DNA from: Maratus speciosus
Taxonomy: Eukaryota; Arthropoda; Arachnida; Araneae; Salticidae
Reading direction: 5' to 3'
Assembly (NCBI GenBank): GCA_963932465.1
Contig: OZ010788.1
Coordinates: 674,644,484-674,708,483, forward strand
DNA: 64,000 nt
Made by a program: the position numbers and the translations under genes. A model generated the notes under the pieces. The model did no database searches. It had not been told where the DNA came from and saw only the letters and a program-made list of their open reading frames with translations. Shown piece after piece: positions 41,256 to 50,631 of this stretch (the stretch's first letter is position 1; each line of letters opens with the position of its first letter).

Positions 41256-42605
41256 TTAACCTCTTCAGTCCCGAGAAAAATCTTCTGCATAGAAAAATTA
41301 TTTTATCAGCAATTTATGACACTTTTAGCTTCAGAAAAGAGAAAACAAAATTAGTTTTCTCTTTTTTAAATTTTCAAATAGTAAAAATTTATGTCTCCAT
41401 TTGGGTACATCGGGTCACCATTGGATAAATAAACGCCAAACTTTAAATAAAAAATGCCTCTTTTGTTTTACTTTAAATTGACCTATTTATTGTTTATTAA
41501 TTATATTTTTATAATATAATGGTATTTTTTCCTGTGCACAAGAGAAAATTCAAACTACACATCATTTGAGGAGAGAACAAAATTGTTTATACTCCAGGGG
41601 TTGATCTTCGAAGGAAGATATTACCAGAAGACACATCTCCCAAAAAATGGGATCATTTGCTCATCAATTGAGCAAAATTTAGGCCTGGGATTTTTAAAAC
41701 AGTCATTTCTGACCACATTTAGAAAAGGACGTACTCTCCACAGGCGATCTTCGGTATCAGAAGAATGTATTACAGAATCAGCAAAGTGTAATTTCGATAG
41801 CAAAAGGAAGAATCTATCTCTTTGCTTTACATTTGCCACTAATGGTATGAGTGACTGTTCATTTGGTTGTTGTGAAGATGGATTTTCTCCATTGTATACA
41901 CCTTAAATACTTATTTTATATTTTTAAGCAGATGCTATTATCATATTTTATGTATACGAAAACGTATATTTTTAGTTCAAAATGTTAAATATTTTTAATG
42001 TTACTAGAAAGTGTGACATCTTTTAGCAGTAAATTCTGTATATTATTTTATATTATTTAAAAAAATGAAAAAACTCTTTCAAATTGTTTTATAAATCTAA
42101 AAGAAATAAATTATTCTTTCCTAAAAAATTTTGGTGTTAACCGAGTGTATAAAATAGTTACACAGATTTTATTTTCTTTAGCTGGAAACGTATAGTAATG
42201 ACCCATTGTACCCAAATGGGTACAACATATTTACAGATGTTTTCAACATCCATGCACATATGAACAACATTTATAAACAATTCCAAATCATTCTTGAAAC
42301 AGCTTAATTTATAAAAAATGCAATAATTTGTTTTAAATTCACTCACAAATTTGTTTTATTCACTTACTTTAACGTAAAGTCGTTGGTAAATTGCTTCTGT
42401 CATCCATCTTGGACATGTCTTCTTTTCAAAGTCATATGGTTCTTCCGTCTTTAAACTTGTAGCGGCATGTATTGGTAATATAGGACACTTTGATGTATCC
42501 GAAGAGAGATAAAAGGAATTTATGCATTTATTTAAATTTTTTGGGGGTAATTTTGCCTTTTTATTTAGTGTACCCAAATGGGTACCCCTGGAATGAAGAG
42601 GTTAA
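41256..42605 (-). mobile_element. piggyBac-like relic, 1.35 kb
   Basis: TTAA-flanked ends TTAACCTCTTCAGTCCC and the inverse of GGAATGAAGAGGTTAA. The palindrome-like motif ACCCAAATGGGT occurs at 42210 and 42572, with a half-site at 41398, near the ends. A minus-strand transposase fragment lies at 41590-41839. Length is about half that of an autonomous element, so the gene is mostly deleted. Confidence 0.8.
41590..41839 (-). pseudogene. piggyBac transposase fragment
   Basis: The minus-strand frame reads RFFLLLSKLHFADSV, DTEDRLWRVRPFLNVVRNDC and PRPKFCSIDEQMIPFFGRC. These are hallmark sequences of the piggyBac DDE domain (SIDEQMIPFKGR type), with the first catalytic Asp in SIDE. After an in-frame stop the trace continues YLPSKINPWSI, matching the next conserved block. 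The rest of the catalytic domain and the C-terminal zinc region are absent. Autonomous piggyBac enzymes are about 550-600 residues; about 85 remain here. Confidence 0.85.
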
Positions 42606-42724
42606 ATATATGCAAAAAATGCATAATCCATTATATTTATATCTTTCAAATAACTATATCTAAAAAAATATTTAAAACTTAATGAGTTGCACTTTTGTAA
42701 CTTTATTCAGTTTCTAATGATATG

Positions 42725-42903
42725 TACCGTAATTTCGGATGTATAGACCGCAGATCAAACAATTCAGTTTGGACCCAGAAATTTTATTCAGTATTTGAAG
42801 ACCAATATTTACTGTGATCTAAAAAGTTACATTTTATTTTTAAAAATTTCTGGGTCGAAACACGATTGTTTGATCCGCGGGCTATACACCGGAAATTACG
42901 GTA
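42725..42903. mobile_element. 179-bp hairpin MITE
   Basis: Inverted arms of about 62 bp (TACCGTAATTTCGGATGTAT, AGATCAAACAATTCAG, GGACCCAGAAATTT with their inverse ending CGGTA at 42903). No coding. Confidence 0.8.
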
Positions 42904-43646
42904 ATTTGATTTATTTCATCACAATATTGCTGAAAGATGGATTTTCAACATATATATGTGTGTATATATATCCCTGTTCTCAAACAAATTATTTAAAAAT
43001 TATTCATTTATGTTTAATAAAGCCTATATATATTGTTTATACACTTATAGAAAATACATATAGTAAATTTTATGATATTATGTCAATAATGTCTAAAAGT
43101 AAAGAACTTATCTAATAGTATGTAACGAAAAAATTAACATCTGGTGTAATGACAACAAAATTTTATAATTGTTTTACTTAATTTGGATGAATGAAAAAAG
43201 CTTACATGTTTATATTTTATTGAAGTACAGGTGAAAATGTCACAAAGACATTCCTACCTCAACAACCACTGAGTATGTCACATTCACACTACAGATGATT
43301 TTTTTTTCTTTTTGATCTTTCGGGTTTGATTTCAGATGGTAATGAATTAATTAGTTTTGTTAGAAGTGTCACTGCAGTCAGCATATTTGGCTCACTATTT
43401 TTTTTTTATCTAATTTGTTTTGATTGACTCGATGAACAACAATATTTAAAGGGAATATTTCATGACTTTTCAATTAAAAGCTGATTTATAAATTCATCAT
43501 GTTGTTTAGTTATTATTATCGTCTTAAGATAATAAGTTGATATTAAAATTTTTAAATGCAGTTTATTTATTATTTGAACAGTTGAAAGTATTTTTCAATA
43601 AGAGTGGGCTGTTGATTTTAAGTCGGCTGTTGAGCAATGTAGTGTT

Positions 43647-43797
43647 CAGAGCTGCCAGGTCTCCGGCTTTTTGGATACCAGTATTTTAATACAGAAAATG
43701 TTCTTTTATTCAATTGGAACGTTTGTGCGATTTAAAAGAACAGCATTTTCTCTAAAATAATAGTGGTGTGCAAAAAGCCGGAGACTTGGCAACTCTG
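43647..43797. mobile_element. 151-bp hAT-like MITE
   Basis: Inverted ends CAGAGCTGCCAGGTCTCCGG and CCGGAGACTTGGCAACTCTG. Flanking repeats AGTGTT (43641-43646, 43798-43803) are 6 bp rather than the usual 8. The interior is also self-complementary (AAAATGTTCTTTT/AAAAGAACAGCATTTT). Confidence 0.75.
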
Positions 43798-45049
43798 AGT
43801 GTTGGTAAAGGAACTGATACTATTTAATTTAATTTTTATTGCTATAAATAATATTTGTTATTTTATTATTGTATGTATTATATTTAAGCAACAGTAGAAA
43901 TACACGATATTGTAGTCATTTTAGTACATCTTAGCATGAAAAGCTACAATATTTATCATTAAACATTCACATTTTATGAAAATTTTGTTAAAATTGCTCA
44001 TATTTTCACTATTTTTATTTTATAACTATTGAAAAGATATTTTTACGTACAATTAAAAAAAGTAATAACAGCCTGCCTTTGGTTAATAATAAATTTTTGA
44101 TTAACACATTATTTTTCACAAAATTCTTGATTTTAAGAATTCACAAGATTAAACACACTCTTAGCATTTAATCATGACAAACAACAATAAATAATAATCT
44201 GCCTACATTATTTGTCACATATACAGTATTTGAAACTTATTTAGTGATTTTATATTGAAATGACTTTTTTTTATGCAGTCTTTGAATAGAGATCTGTCAT
44301 TAAAAACATTTTTAAAAAAATTTCAAAATTTAGATATTTTTTTTATCTTAAAAAATATTTTACTTGTAATCACCTTTAATTTCCTTGATCCTGTCTTAAA
44401 ATGGGCTATAAACATACCTAGTTTCATTGAAATTTGTGACAGTGAATTAAATGTCTTAGGCGAACTGACATGGAATGACTCTGCTTGATTTGATTTGAAA
44501 TACGCCTCAAAATATTTTTAAATATGAAATACTACTAAAAACACCCAAAATCCCACTACTTTTATTTCAGAATCAGGTAAAGGACACCTTTAAGTATATC
44601 CCCCACAAAAAATAAATTTAATAAAAATACCGCCTTTTGTTAATAATGCTATTTTAGTTAATGCATTATTTTTCATAAAAAAATCACGACTTCAAAGATT
44701 AAACATTTTTTTAGACACACTTAAAATGTTATATAAGCGTAACAGTATTTTTTTTCATAAAATACGTATCCTATATATTATGCATAAATTATTTGAAGAT
44801 GATTTGTGGAATAGATATTGAAATATGATCATATTTATGTCATGCTACATTTGAAAATCGAGCAGTCAAGAATGCCAACTGATGGCAGTTTTTCAAAATT
44901 TTGACAATTTTTTTCTCAGAAACTATTTGACCAAGGAGTAAAAAAAAATACTGGGAATCATATCTTAATAAAAGGAACAAACACACGCAGTTTCATCAAA
45001 ATCTGTGATGGTGGGTTACATGCCTGCCTGAACTGACATGGAATGACCC

Positions 45050-45759
45050 AATATCGATTTTACTCTCATCCAAAAGCGGCAGCATAGTGATCGCGAAATT
45101 CCAGCGTGCAAGAATGGCATCCTCACTCAGGGGTTGGCACGTATATATCTTGTACAGGAACATCTTAAAACTGTGGCGCATGATACGGTGCGTGGTCATT
45201 CTTTGGAGTTCAGCATGAGTTGCAACACGGCAAATGGAAGTCCGGGGCCGCTGAACGATGACTTGCTGCACGGCTTTAGCATTCAATGGAGGATATTCCA
45301 TCTACGTTATTATCACGTGGTCAAGGTAAAAACTTCTAGCGTAAAAAAGGGAAGTCTCCGTAGACGTGTAATGCAAATCCCTGCTAGCCAGTGAAACAGT
45401 TCATGAGGCAAAGCAGTAGTAGCTTCCCTTCTTATCAGTTAGAAGTTCCTTGGGTAAATTACCGGTATCACGTGACTTTTTCAGCCTCAAACCCATATTT
45501 GGAATATCCTCCATTCTTTAACTACAGCGCGACGCCGACCGACATTTCCAATGTGATCATCATTGACGTTCCCTGTTCGTTCAAATTTTTCGAACAAAGC
45601 CTTTATCGTATTGTCTGACGGACCGTTTAGGCCATTAAAGTTCCTTTCAGTACTGCGCCTCGTTTTAACACAACTGTGTTCCAGGCGGTGATACTCCAAA
45701 ACAAGAAATATCCTCTGTTCCAATGAATAAACCATTTTCAATAACGTATGCTCTTTCAA
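45050..45759 (-). pseudogene. N-terminal half of DUF4817-type transposase (right-arm copy)
   Basis: The minus strand from 45759 reads MVYSLEQRIFLVLEYHRLEH, NGPSDNTIKALFEKFERTG, NVNDDHIGNVGRRRAVV, the complete helix-turn-helix block. It is interrupted by the 0.23-kb MITE (45286-45516), then QRPRTSICRVATHAELQRMT, DAILARWNFAITML and DESKIDIG up to 45050. There the 5-kb insertion begins, and coding resumes at 40047. This copy therefore represents the original gene orientation. The left-arm copy is the duplicate. Confidence 0.78.
45286..45516. mobile_element. 0.23-kb MITE inside the transposase, right arm
   Basis: Inverted ends AATGGAGGATATTCCA and TGGAATATCCTCCATT. Same element and position as in the left arm. 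Confidence 0.7.
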
Positions 45760-46580
45760 ATGTACTCACTAGCAAATTGCCTAGAAAAATAACGAATGAA
45801 GATGTGACGGATTCGATTTCTGTGCAGTCTCACATACCTGCATTGCCATCATTTCGCGAAATTTTAACTAAATTTGCAAATTGGGTGGACAAAATTTCCA
45901 TAAATACTCATAAATGTAAAATCGCCTGCAAACTCGAATTCAGCTTGTTATATTCATGCCCAATTCCGAATACTGTATTTTGCTATCGAAGAATTTGTTA
46001 TTTCCATGGCAGCAACACATTCCATTGAAATCACATCGAATGAGTTGAGAATCGGGGCCTAAGAGCAAGATTGTAGCAAGATATCTTCGCCTAGCTTTAA
46101 AATACGGTGCATAAAATATTCTTTAAATCAGACTATAAAAAGTAATTTAATCCGAGAAAATAAAACTTCATAAATGCAAAATCGCCTGCAAACTCGAATA
46201 CTGCTTGCGAAATTCATGCCCACTTCTGAACGCTGTATTCCACTATCGAATAATCTGTTATTTCTATACAACAACGCATTCCATTGAAATCATATTGAAT
46301 GAGTTCAGAATCGGGGCATGAGAGCAAGATTGTACTGGCGAATGAGACCCACTCCATATCCTTAATCTCCTTTCTTCGCATAAGTACTGAGTGACGCCAG
46401 TTTCGGCGCCAACTGAGCGCCAATCGCTGTCAGCGCCATCTATTGTTTGAAATCTGAACAAAAATCAAGAATCACAGTAATTTCACACACTACCCTCCTG
46501 CAATTTTTTTTTAAATATCTGTCACCGTTTGCAAGTTATTGAATTTTAAAATCCATCAGTCATTTTTGGGACACCCGGTA

Positions 46581-47466
46581 TATATATATGCAGGAACAGA
46601 AGTGAACTGATACCTTTATTGGAAGCATGCGATTTACGAAAAGTGTAGTGGAAACACATCGCTTTTGAAATTGGTTGATTTTGGTCGGTCAGTTTCATTT
46701 TGGTTAATCTGGTTTGGATCTTGTTTCATTCGTTTTTCTTTATGGTCTCGACGGGTAAATTTTGGGGAATATTGCATGCGTAAAAACAGTTTTAACCCTG
46801 CATAGCGTGTCATAGGACACGCAGCCTGTCTCCATGTTTAGTTAATTTGTTATTTTGATTTAAGTGATACTTCTTTTGATTTTGTTCAAGTTTAAGTTGG
46901 TTATGTTGTGTTTCTTTGCGTTAGTTCATTTCGTTTAAATATTCTATTGTATGGTTTAGTTAATATTTTACTTTATTTAAATTTTACATAATGTGGTAAT
47001 GTTTGGGATTACTTTAGGAATTTTTTAACTATATATATATATATATAATTCAATATTTGCTTATTACTGAATTCCGTTACAGAAATCGACTATGTTTTTT
47101 GCTTATAAATGTATTTTATGTACCCGTGATCAAGTGAAATACTTTATAAGCTTCCGGCATCATTCATCCATTTGATCTTTTGTATGTTTATGATACGGCT
47201 TTTTTTGGTTCAACATTATTTAGCTGGATTTATTATCTTTTGTCTTTAATAGGACTTTACCAAAAATTGGGTGGTTTTTTCATATGTTTTATATAGATTT
47301 ATTGCCAGCAATATGCTAGTGAATTAGTGGAATTTAGTAAAATTCTGTATTACTAGTTACATGTTCCTTCTTTATTCTGTATAATGTCTGTGTTAGGAAT
47401 ACTAGCTAAATTATAAATTTAATTTCAATAATTGGAAATCGATGACGATTTGTTATATATAATGGT

Positions 47467-47492
<26 letters not shown>
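46581..47492. other. No gene; TA microsatellites
   Basis: AT-rich, with (TA)n at 47030-47046 and 47471-47501. A short palindrome, GCGTGTCATAGGACACGC, lies at 46804-46821. No open frame of note. Confidence 0.5.
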
Positions 47493-47502
<10 letters not shown>

Positions 47503-47640
47503 GGTCTGGGGATAATGATCGGTAAAAATATACCGAAATTTTTAGGTATTATTTTCCTCCGGGAGGTCTCAATAGGTAGATTCTTACTTTTTGTAATGTA
47601 AACTATCTAAAAGATGGCAGTACACACACAAAAAAAAAGT
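47493..47640 (-). repeat. Composite repeat part A, reverse
   Basis: Follows a (TA)n run. Contains ATGGTCTGGGGATAATGATC, TATACCGAAATTTTTAGG, CTCCGGGAGGTCTCAATAGG and CTTACTTTTTGTAATG, the divergent reverse of part A. Confidence 0.65.
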
Positions 47641-48568
47641 TTACTTTCAGAAACTAGGGTGGTAATCCATTTTTTAATTTAAAATATATAGGGTGTCCCA
47701 TTCCAATTCGAACATAACTATCATAGCAAACGCGGTAGCGTTAAGCTATAATATGATTAAGAAATAGAAAATGCAAACGACTTTCATAAATTTCTGGCGA
47801 ACCAGTTGACATACGACAATGATTTTTCTTTTGAAAGATAGAACTCGACGAGACGAATAAACTGATAGCATTAAAAAAATTATTGTTGCTTTCAGTAGTT
47901 TTTTATTTAACCTTAAACAAAAAAATGAAGACACAAAATTCAACAAGGTATACCTAACGTTCCAGTCGGTGGATTAACATCGTTTTTGTTTTATTTTGAT
48001 CCTCTTGTTCAAACTTAAAATAGATTTTTTTTTCATCTTTTTATGTTTGACGGTCGCTGAGAAAATCGAATTTGTCTTTTATAATGTCTCCATAAAATTA
48101 TAGCAATCTCTCCTTTTCATTTTTTAATTTTCTAATTCAATAATTTCTTTCGTGTTGCCACTCCCTAAAAATCAGTACAATAATTTTAAAAAAAGGATAA
48201 CACGTGTACTTTTGTTTTTATAGGTCAATAAAAATTGAAATTCAACTGATAGATTTGTGTATTTTTGAAACCGACGTCAACCTAAGTAGATAATGCATAA
48301 TTTTCATAAATATATATATAAACTTTCTTGATAAATATTTTGAACTGAAGTAAGAGACACAGTTGGAGCATAAACAAGTTGATAGGGGGGGGGGGGGGGG
48401 GGAACTGGGTAAATCCCAAGCTTCTGTTCAGGAGCTAAATGTAAGGTTTTTTTTAATTATCATCATAACATCCTGACTTACACAAGCGATAGGTATGCAG
48501 TAATATAAATACTTCACATACTAAGCATACCTTAAAAAATAGCATTTCATCTATTTTAAATAAGGAAG
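47641..48568. other. No gene; isolated mariner-type terminus and poly-G
   Basis: TAGGGTGTCCCATTCCAATT at 47688 looks like a mariner-type end without a visible partner. A poly-G run of about 18 lies at 48386-48403. Otherwise AT-rich. Confidence 0.45.
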
Positions 48569-48880
48569 ATATGTCATATACGCATCAGAGTACATAACTG
48601 GTGCGATAATGGCGTTATTTTGTCTGATACGGTAACTGAGCTATTGTTGTTTATTTATTAATTTTTTTTTATTTACTTTTATTTTGTTTTTTAAAATTAT
48701 ATAAATTGTTTTGTTCTATATTTATTAATTAAACTTTTCATTATTTATTGTTATTTCCATTTTAAAATAATATAAAGTAATTTAAAAATATATATGTAAC
48801 TGCTATTCGAAAACGAGGTTTTCGTCAAATTGGCGTAAAAAAAACCCCGCCAAACTCGTTGTGTATATGACATCTGTGCC
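48569..48880. mobile_element. GTCATATACGC-ended MITE, copy 2
   Basis: Begins ATGTCATATACGCATCAGAG and ends TGTGTATATGACATCTGTGC. The interior has GTGCGATAATGGCGTTATTT, GATACGGTAACTGAGC and GAAAACGAGGTTTTCGTCAA, colinear with the copy inside the Helitron. Confidence 0.7.
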
Positions 48881-49095
48881 TTAAATAATTAGGGTTTCGT
48901 TTAACTTTAGGTACTTTTGCTTGAGATATTGTCGAAAATGTACGGCAAAAATATACGGTACTACTTCATTATCCCGTCGACCAATTTCGCCAAACTATTC
49001 GCCAAATGATACAAAATGACATAATTTTTATTTTAAATAAAGGAAGAATACATAAATTAGTAAGACCTTAATAAAAATACTAATAAAAACTTGGG
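48881..49095. other. Spacer between MITE copies
   Basis: Contains CCCGTCGACCAATTTCGCCA near 48985. The same phrase (CCCGTTGACCAATTTCGCCA) occurs in the Helitron near 34660, so more than the MITE core is shared between the two regions. No gene. Confidence 0.5.
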
Positions 49096-49296
49096 CACAG
49101 ATGTCATATACGCTCCATATTGGCGCGATTTTTTCCGACACCAATTTGGCGAAAACCTCGTTAATATATCATCTATATCCGGGTTACCATATCAAGCAAA
49201 ATAACGACACTTTGGCGCCAGTTAAGTATCTGGTGCGTATATGACATTGGCGTCAAAACAATCACGCCAATATGGGGCGTATATGACATCTGTGCC
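49096..49296. mobile_element. GTCATATACGC-ended MITE, copy 3 (short)
   Basis: Ends CACAGATGTCATATACGCTC and GGGGCGTATATGACATCTGT, about 200 bp. It holds an inner AGTTAAGTATCTGGTGCGTA and TATGACATTGG, so it may be a rearranged double. Confidence 0.65.
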
Positions 49297-49460
49297 AAAA
49301 CTTGAATTAAAAAATCACTTGATGACGTAATAAACACGTGTATCATCATGTTTAATGTCAAGTGAATGTGACATTTACTGTCATCCATTATTGTCATTTA
49401 ATCTTATAGTTTGCGATAATTTTTTGGTCGACAGGATAATCAAGTTGTAACAAGTATGGT

Positions 49461-49797
49461 ACAGGTATCATATACACACCACGTTGGCGCGATATTTTTT
49501 CTGAGGCCAATTTGGCGAAAACCTCATTTTCGAATACCAGTTACGTATATATTTTTAAAAAGGGAATAACAATAAATTTAAAAAAGTTTAATTAATAACA
49601 ATAGAACAAAACAATTTATATAATTTTAAAAAAGAAAATAAAAGTAAATGAACAATTTATTAATAAATAAACAACAACATCCGGGTTACCATATCAAGCA
49701 AAATAACATAACTTTGGCGCCAGTTAAGTACCCCGGTGCGTATATGACACTGGCATCAGAAAATATCGCGTCAACGTAATGTGTATATGACATCTGT
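49461..49797. mobile_element. GTCATATACGC-ended MITE, copy 4
   Basis: Begins ACAGGTATCATATACACACC and ends ATGTGTATATGACATCTGTG. Interior in opposite order to copy 2 (AATTTGGCGAAAACCTCATT first, CATCCGGGTTACCATATCAA last), so it is inserted in the other orientation. Confidence 0.65.
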
Positions 49798-49930
49798 GGT
49801 GGTTCAAGTACACTTCAGAACGTTACTTTGAAATCGGTGAGTTTCATCGCCAAAATCGCCAAGATGCTTAATGATCATCGCCATTGAATATTTAAATAAT
49901 GCCATATTTGCAAACTTATAGGTCAAAATA

Positions 49931-50214
49931 TAAGTGAAACCTCGGTTCACGACCGCCTCTGTTTATGCCCAACTTCGGTGATCAAAATTTGACTCGGTTG
50001 GCGTGCAATATCTCGGTTCATGACCAAGGCTGCTGAATAGTTCAGTTGGTAACCCTCACATAACTCTGATTATTAGTCAAGTTTGGAGTAAGGTGTGCAT
50101 ATCAGAGTGCTTTGTGTACCTTTATTACTGTAAAAAAATTAACTTTTTGTTTTACTTTTACTCAGGTTTGCGCTAATTTTAGCTCTCATTATGGCTTCTA
50201 AGAATGAAAAAGTG
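49931..50214 (+). pseudogene. Pogo/Tigger-like element, 5' part, split by the gypsy element
   Basis: A pogo-type terminus, AAGTGAAACCTCGGTTCACG, at about 49932 is followed by a 5' UTR and an ATG at 50191 reading MASKNEKV. After the gypsy insertion the trace continues at 55001 with SSSKKLKRITVQ and KEIVAKHENGVNITGLAKQY, the psq-type helix-turn-helix at the start of Tigger transposases. Stops and a shift lie in the second part. No DDE domain is present downstream, so the relic was truncated before or independently of the gypsy insertion. Confidence 0.7.
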
Positions 50215-50431
50215 TGTGGTGAGTCGCTCGTATAATATAATCACTCACTTAAAAAACTCTTTACTACCTTTATTCGTAGAACATTGATAAACGTCGATTC
50301 TGACACTCATCGTATTCGAACACACAAAAACGCAATGTAAACATTTTCGTCTGCGCTGCTATGACAACGGCTCTGGCCAGCTGCCATTCCGAACGAAGAA
50401 TTTTCTCCCTTGCCTTTCTGCGGCTGCCACA
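50215..50431 (-). repeat. Gypsy 3' LTR
   Basis: Carries AATAAA on the minus strand at 50274-50269. It differs from the other LTR by one substitution at about 50407 (T/A) and a small substitution plus indel near 50222. Confidence 0.93.
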
Positions 50432-50631
50432 GAGTATCCCCCCAGTGACGTAGGGTACCGAAGAAACGATATGCAAGTGTATACTATTTTTTTTTTTTTT
50501 TTGACTATCTGTGTCAGAATCCACGCTTGTGGAGAAAAATTACAAGGATATTTACATGAAATAAAATTGCAATATATAACAAAATATAGGCATAATGTGT
50601 AGTATGCAAAATGAACAATTTATCAACAATT

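Larger units (their letters stand above)
40048..45049. mobile_element. 5-kb fold-back element with GGGYCATTCCAYGTCA ends
   Basis: Ends GGGCCATTCCACGTCA (40048) and TGACATGGAATGACCC (ends 45049), flanked by AATA on both sides. It interrupts the minus-strand transposase between the residues encoded at 45050 and 40047. Long arms pair: 40048-40930 with 44485-45049 and beyond (ACCCACCATCACAGATTTT, CAAATCATCTTCAAATAATT, TAGTGGGATTTTGG). An extra partial copy lies at 43935-44170. The centre holds a piggyBac relic (41256-42605) and two small MITEs. No own transposase is recognised. Confidence 0.7.
38194..46580. mobile_element. Giant inverted repeat IR2: mariner-like element with half-transposase in both arms
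   Basis: TA-bounded inverted termini TACCGGGTGTCCCAAAAATG (38194) and CATTTTTGGGACACCCGGTA (ends 46580). Outer arms are 38194-39730 and 45050-46580, colinear and highly similar. Each contains a ~180-bp internal duplication (e.g. 38453-38630 and 38715-38880), an N-terminal transposase half and a 0.23-kb TIR insertion in that half. Only the segment 39733-40047 has no partner; it encodes the DDE part on the minus strand. A 5-kb element (40048-45049) separates that part from the right arm. Confidence 0.8.

Noticed and set aside
42356..42577. 73-codon minus-strand frame inside the piggyBac relic considered as transposase
   Set aside because: Right strand and place, but I could not match it to a conserved piggyBac block, so it was not called.
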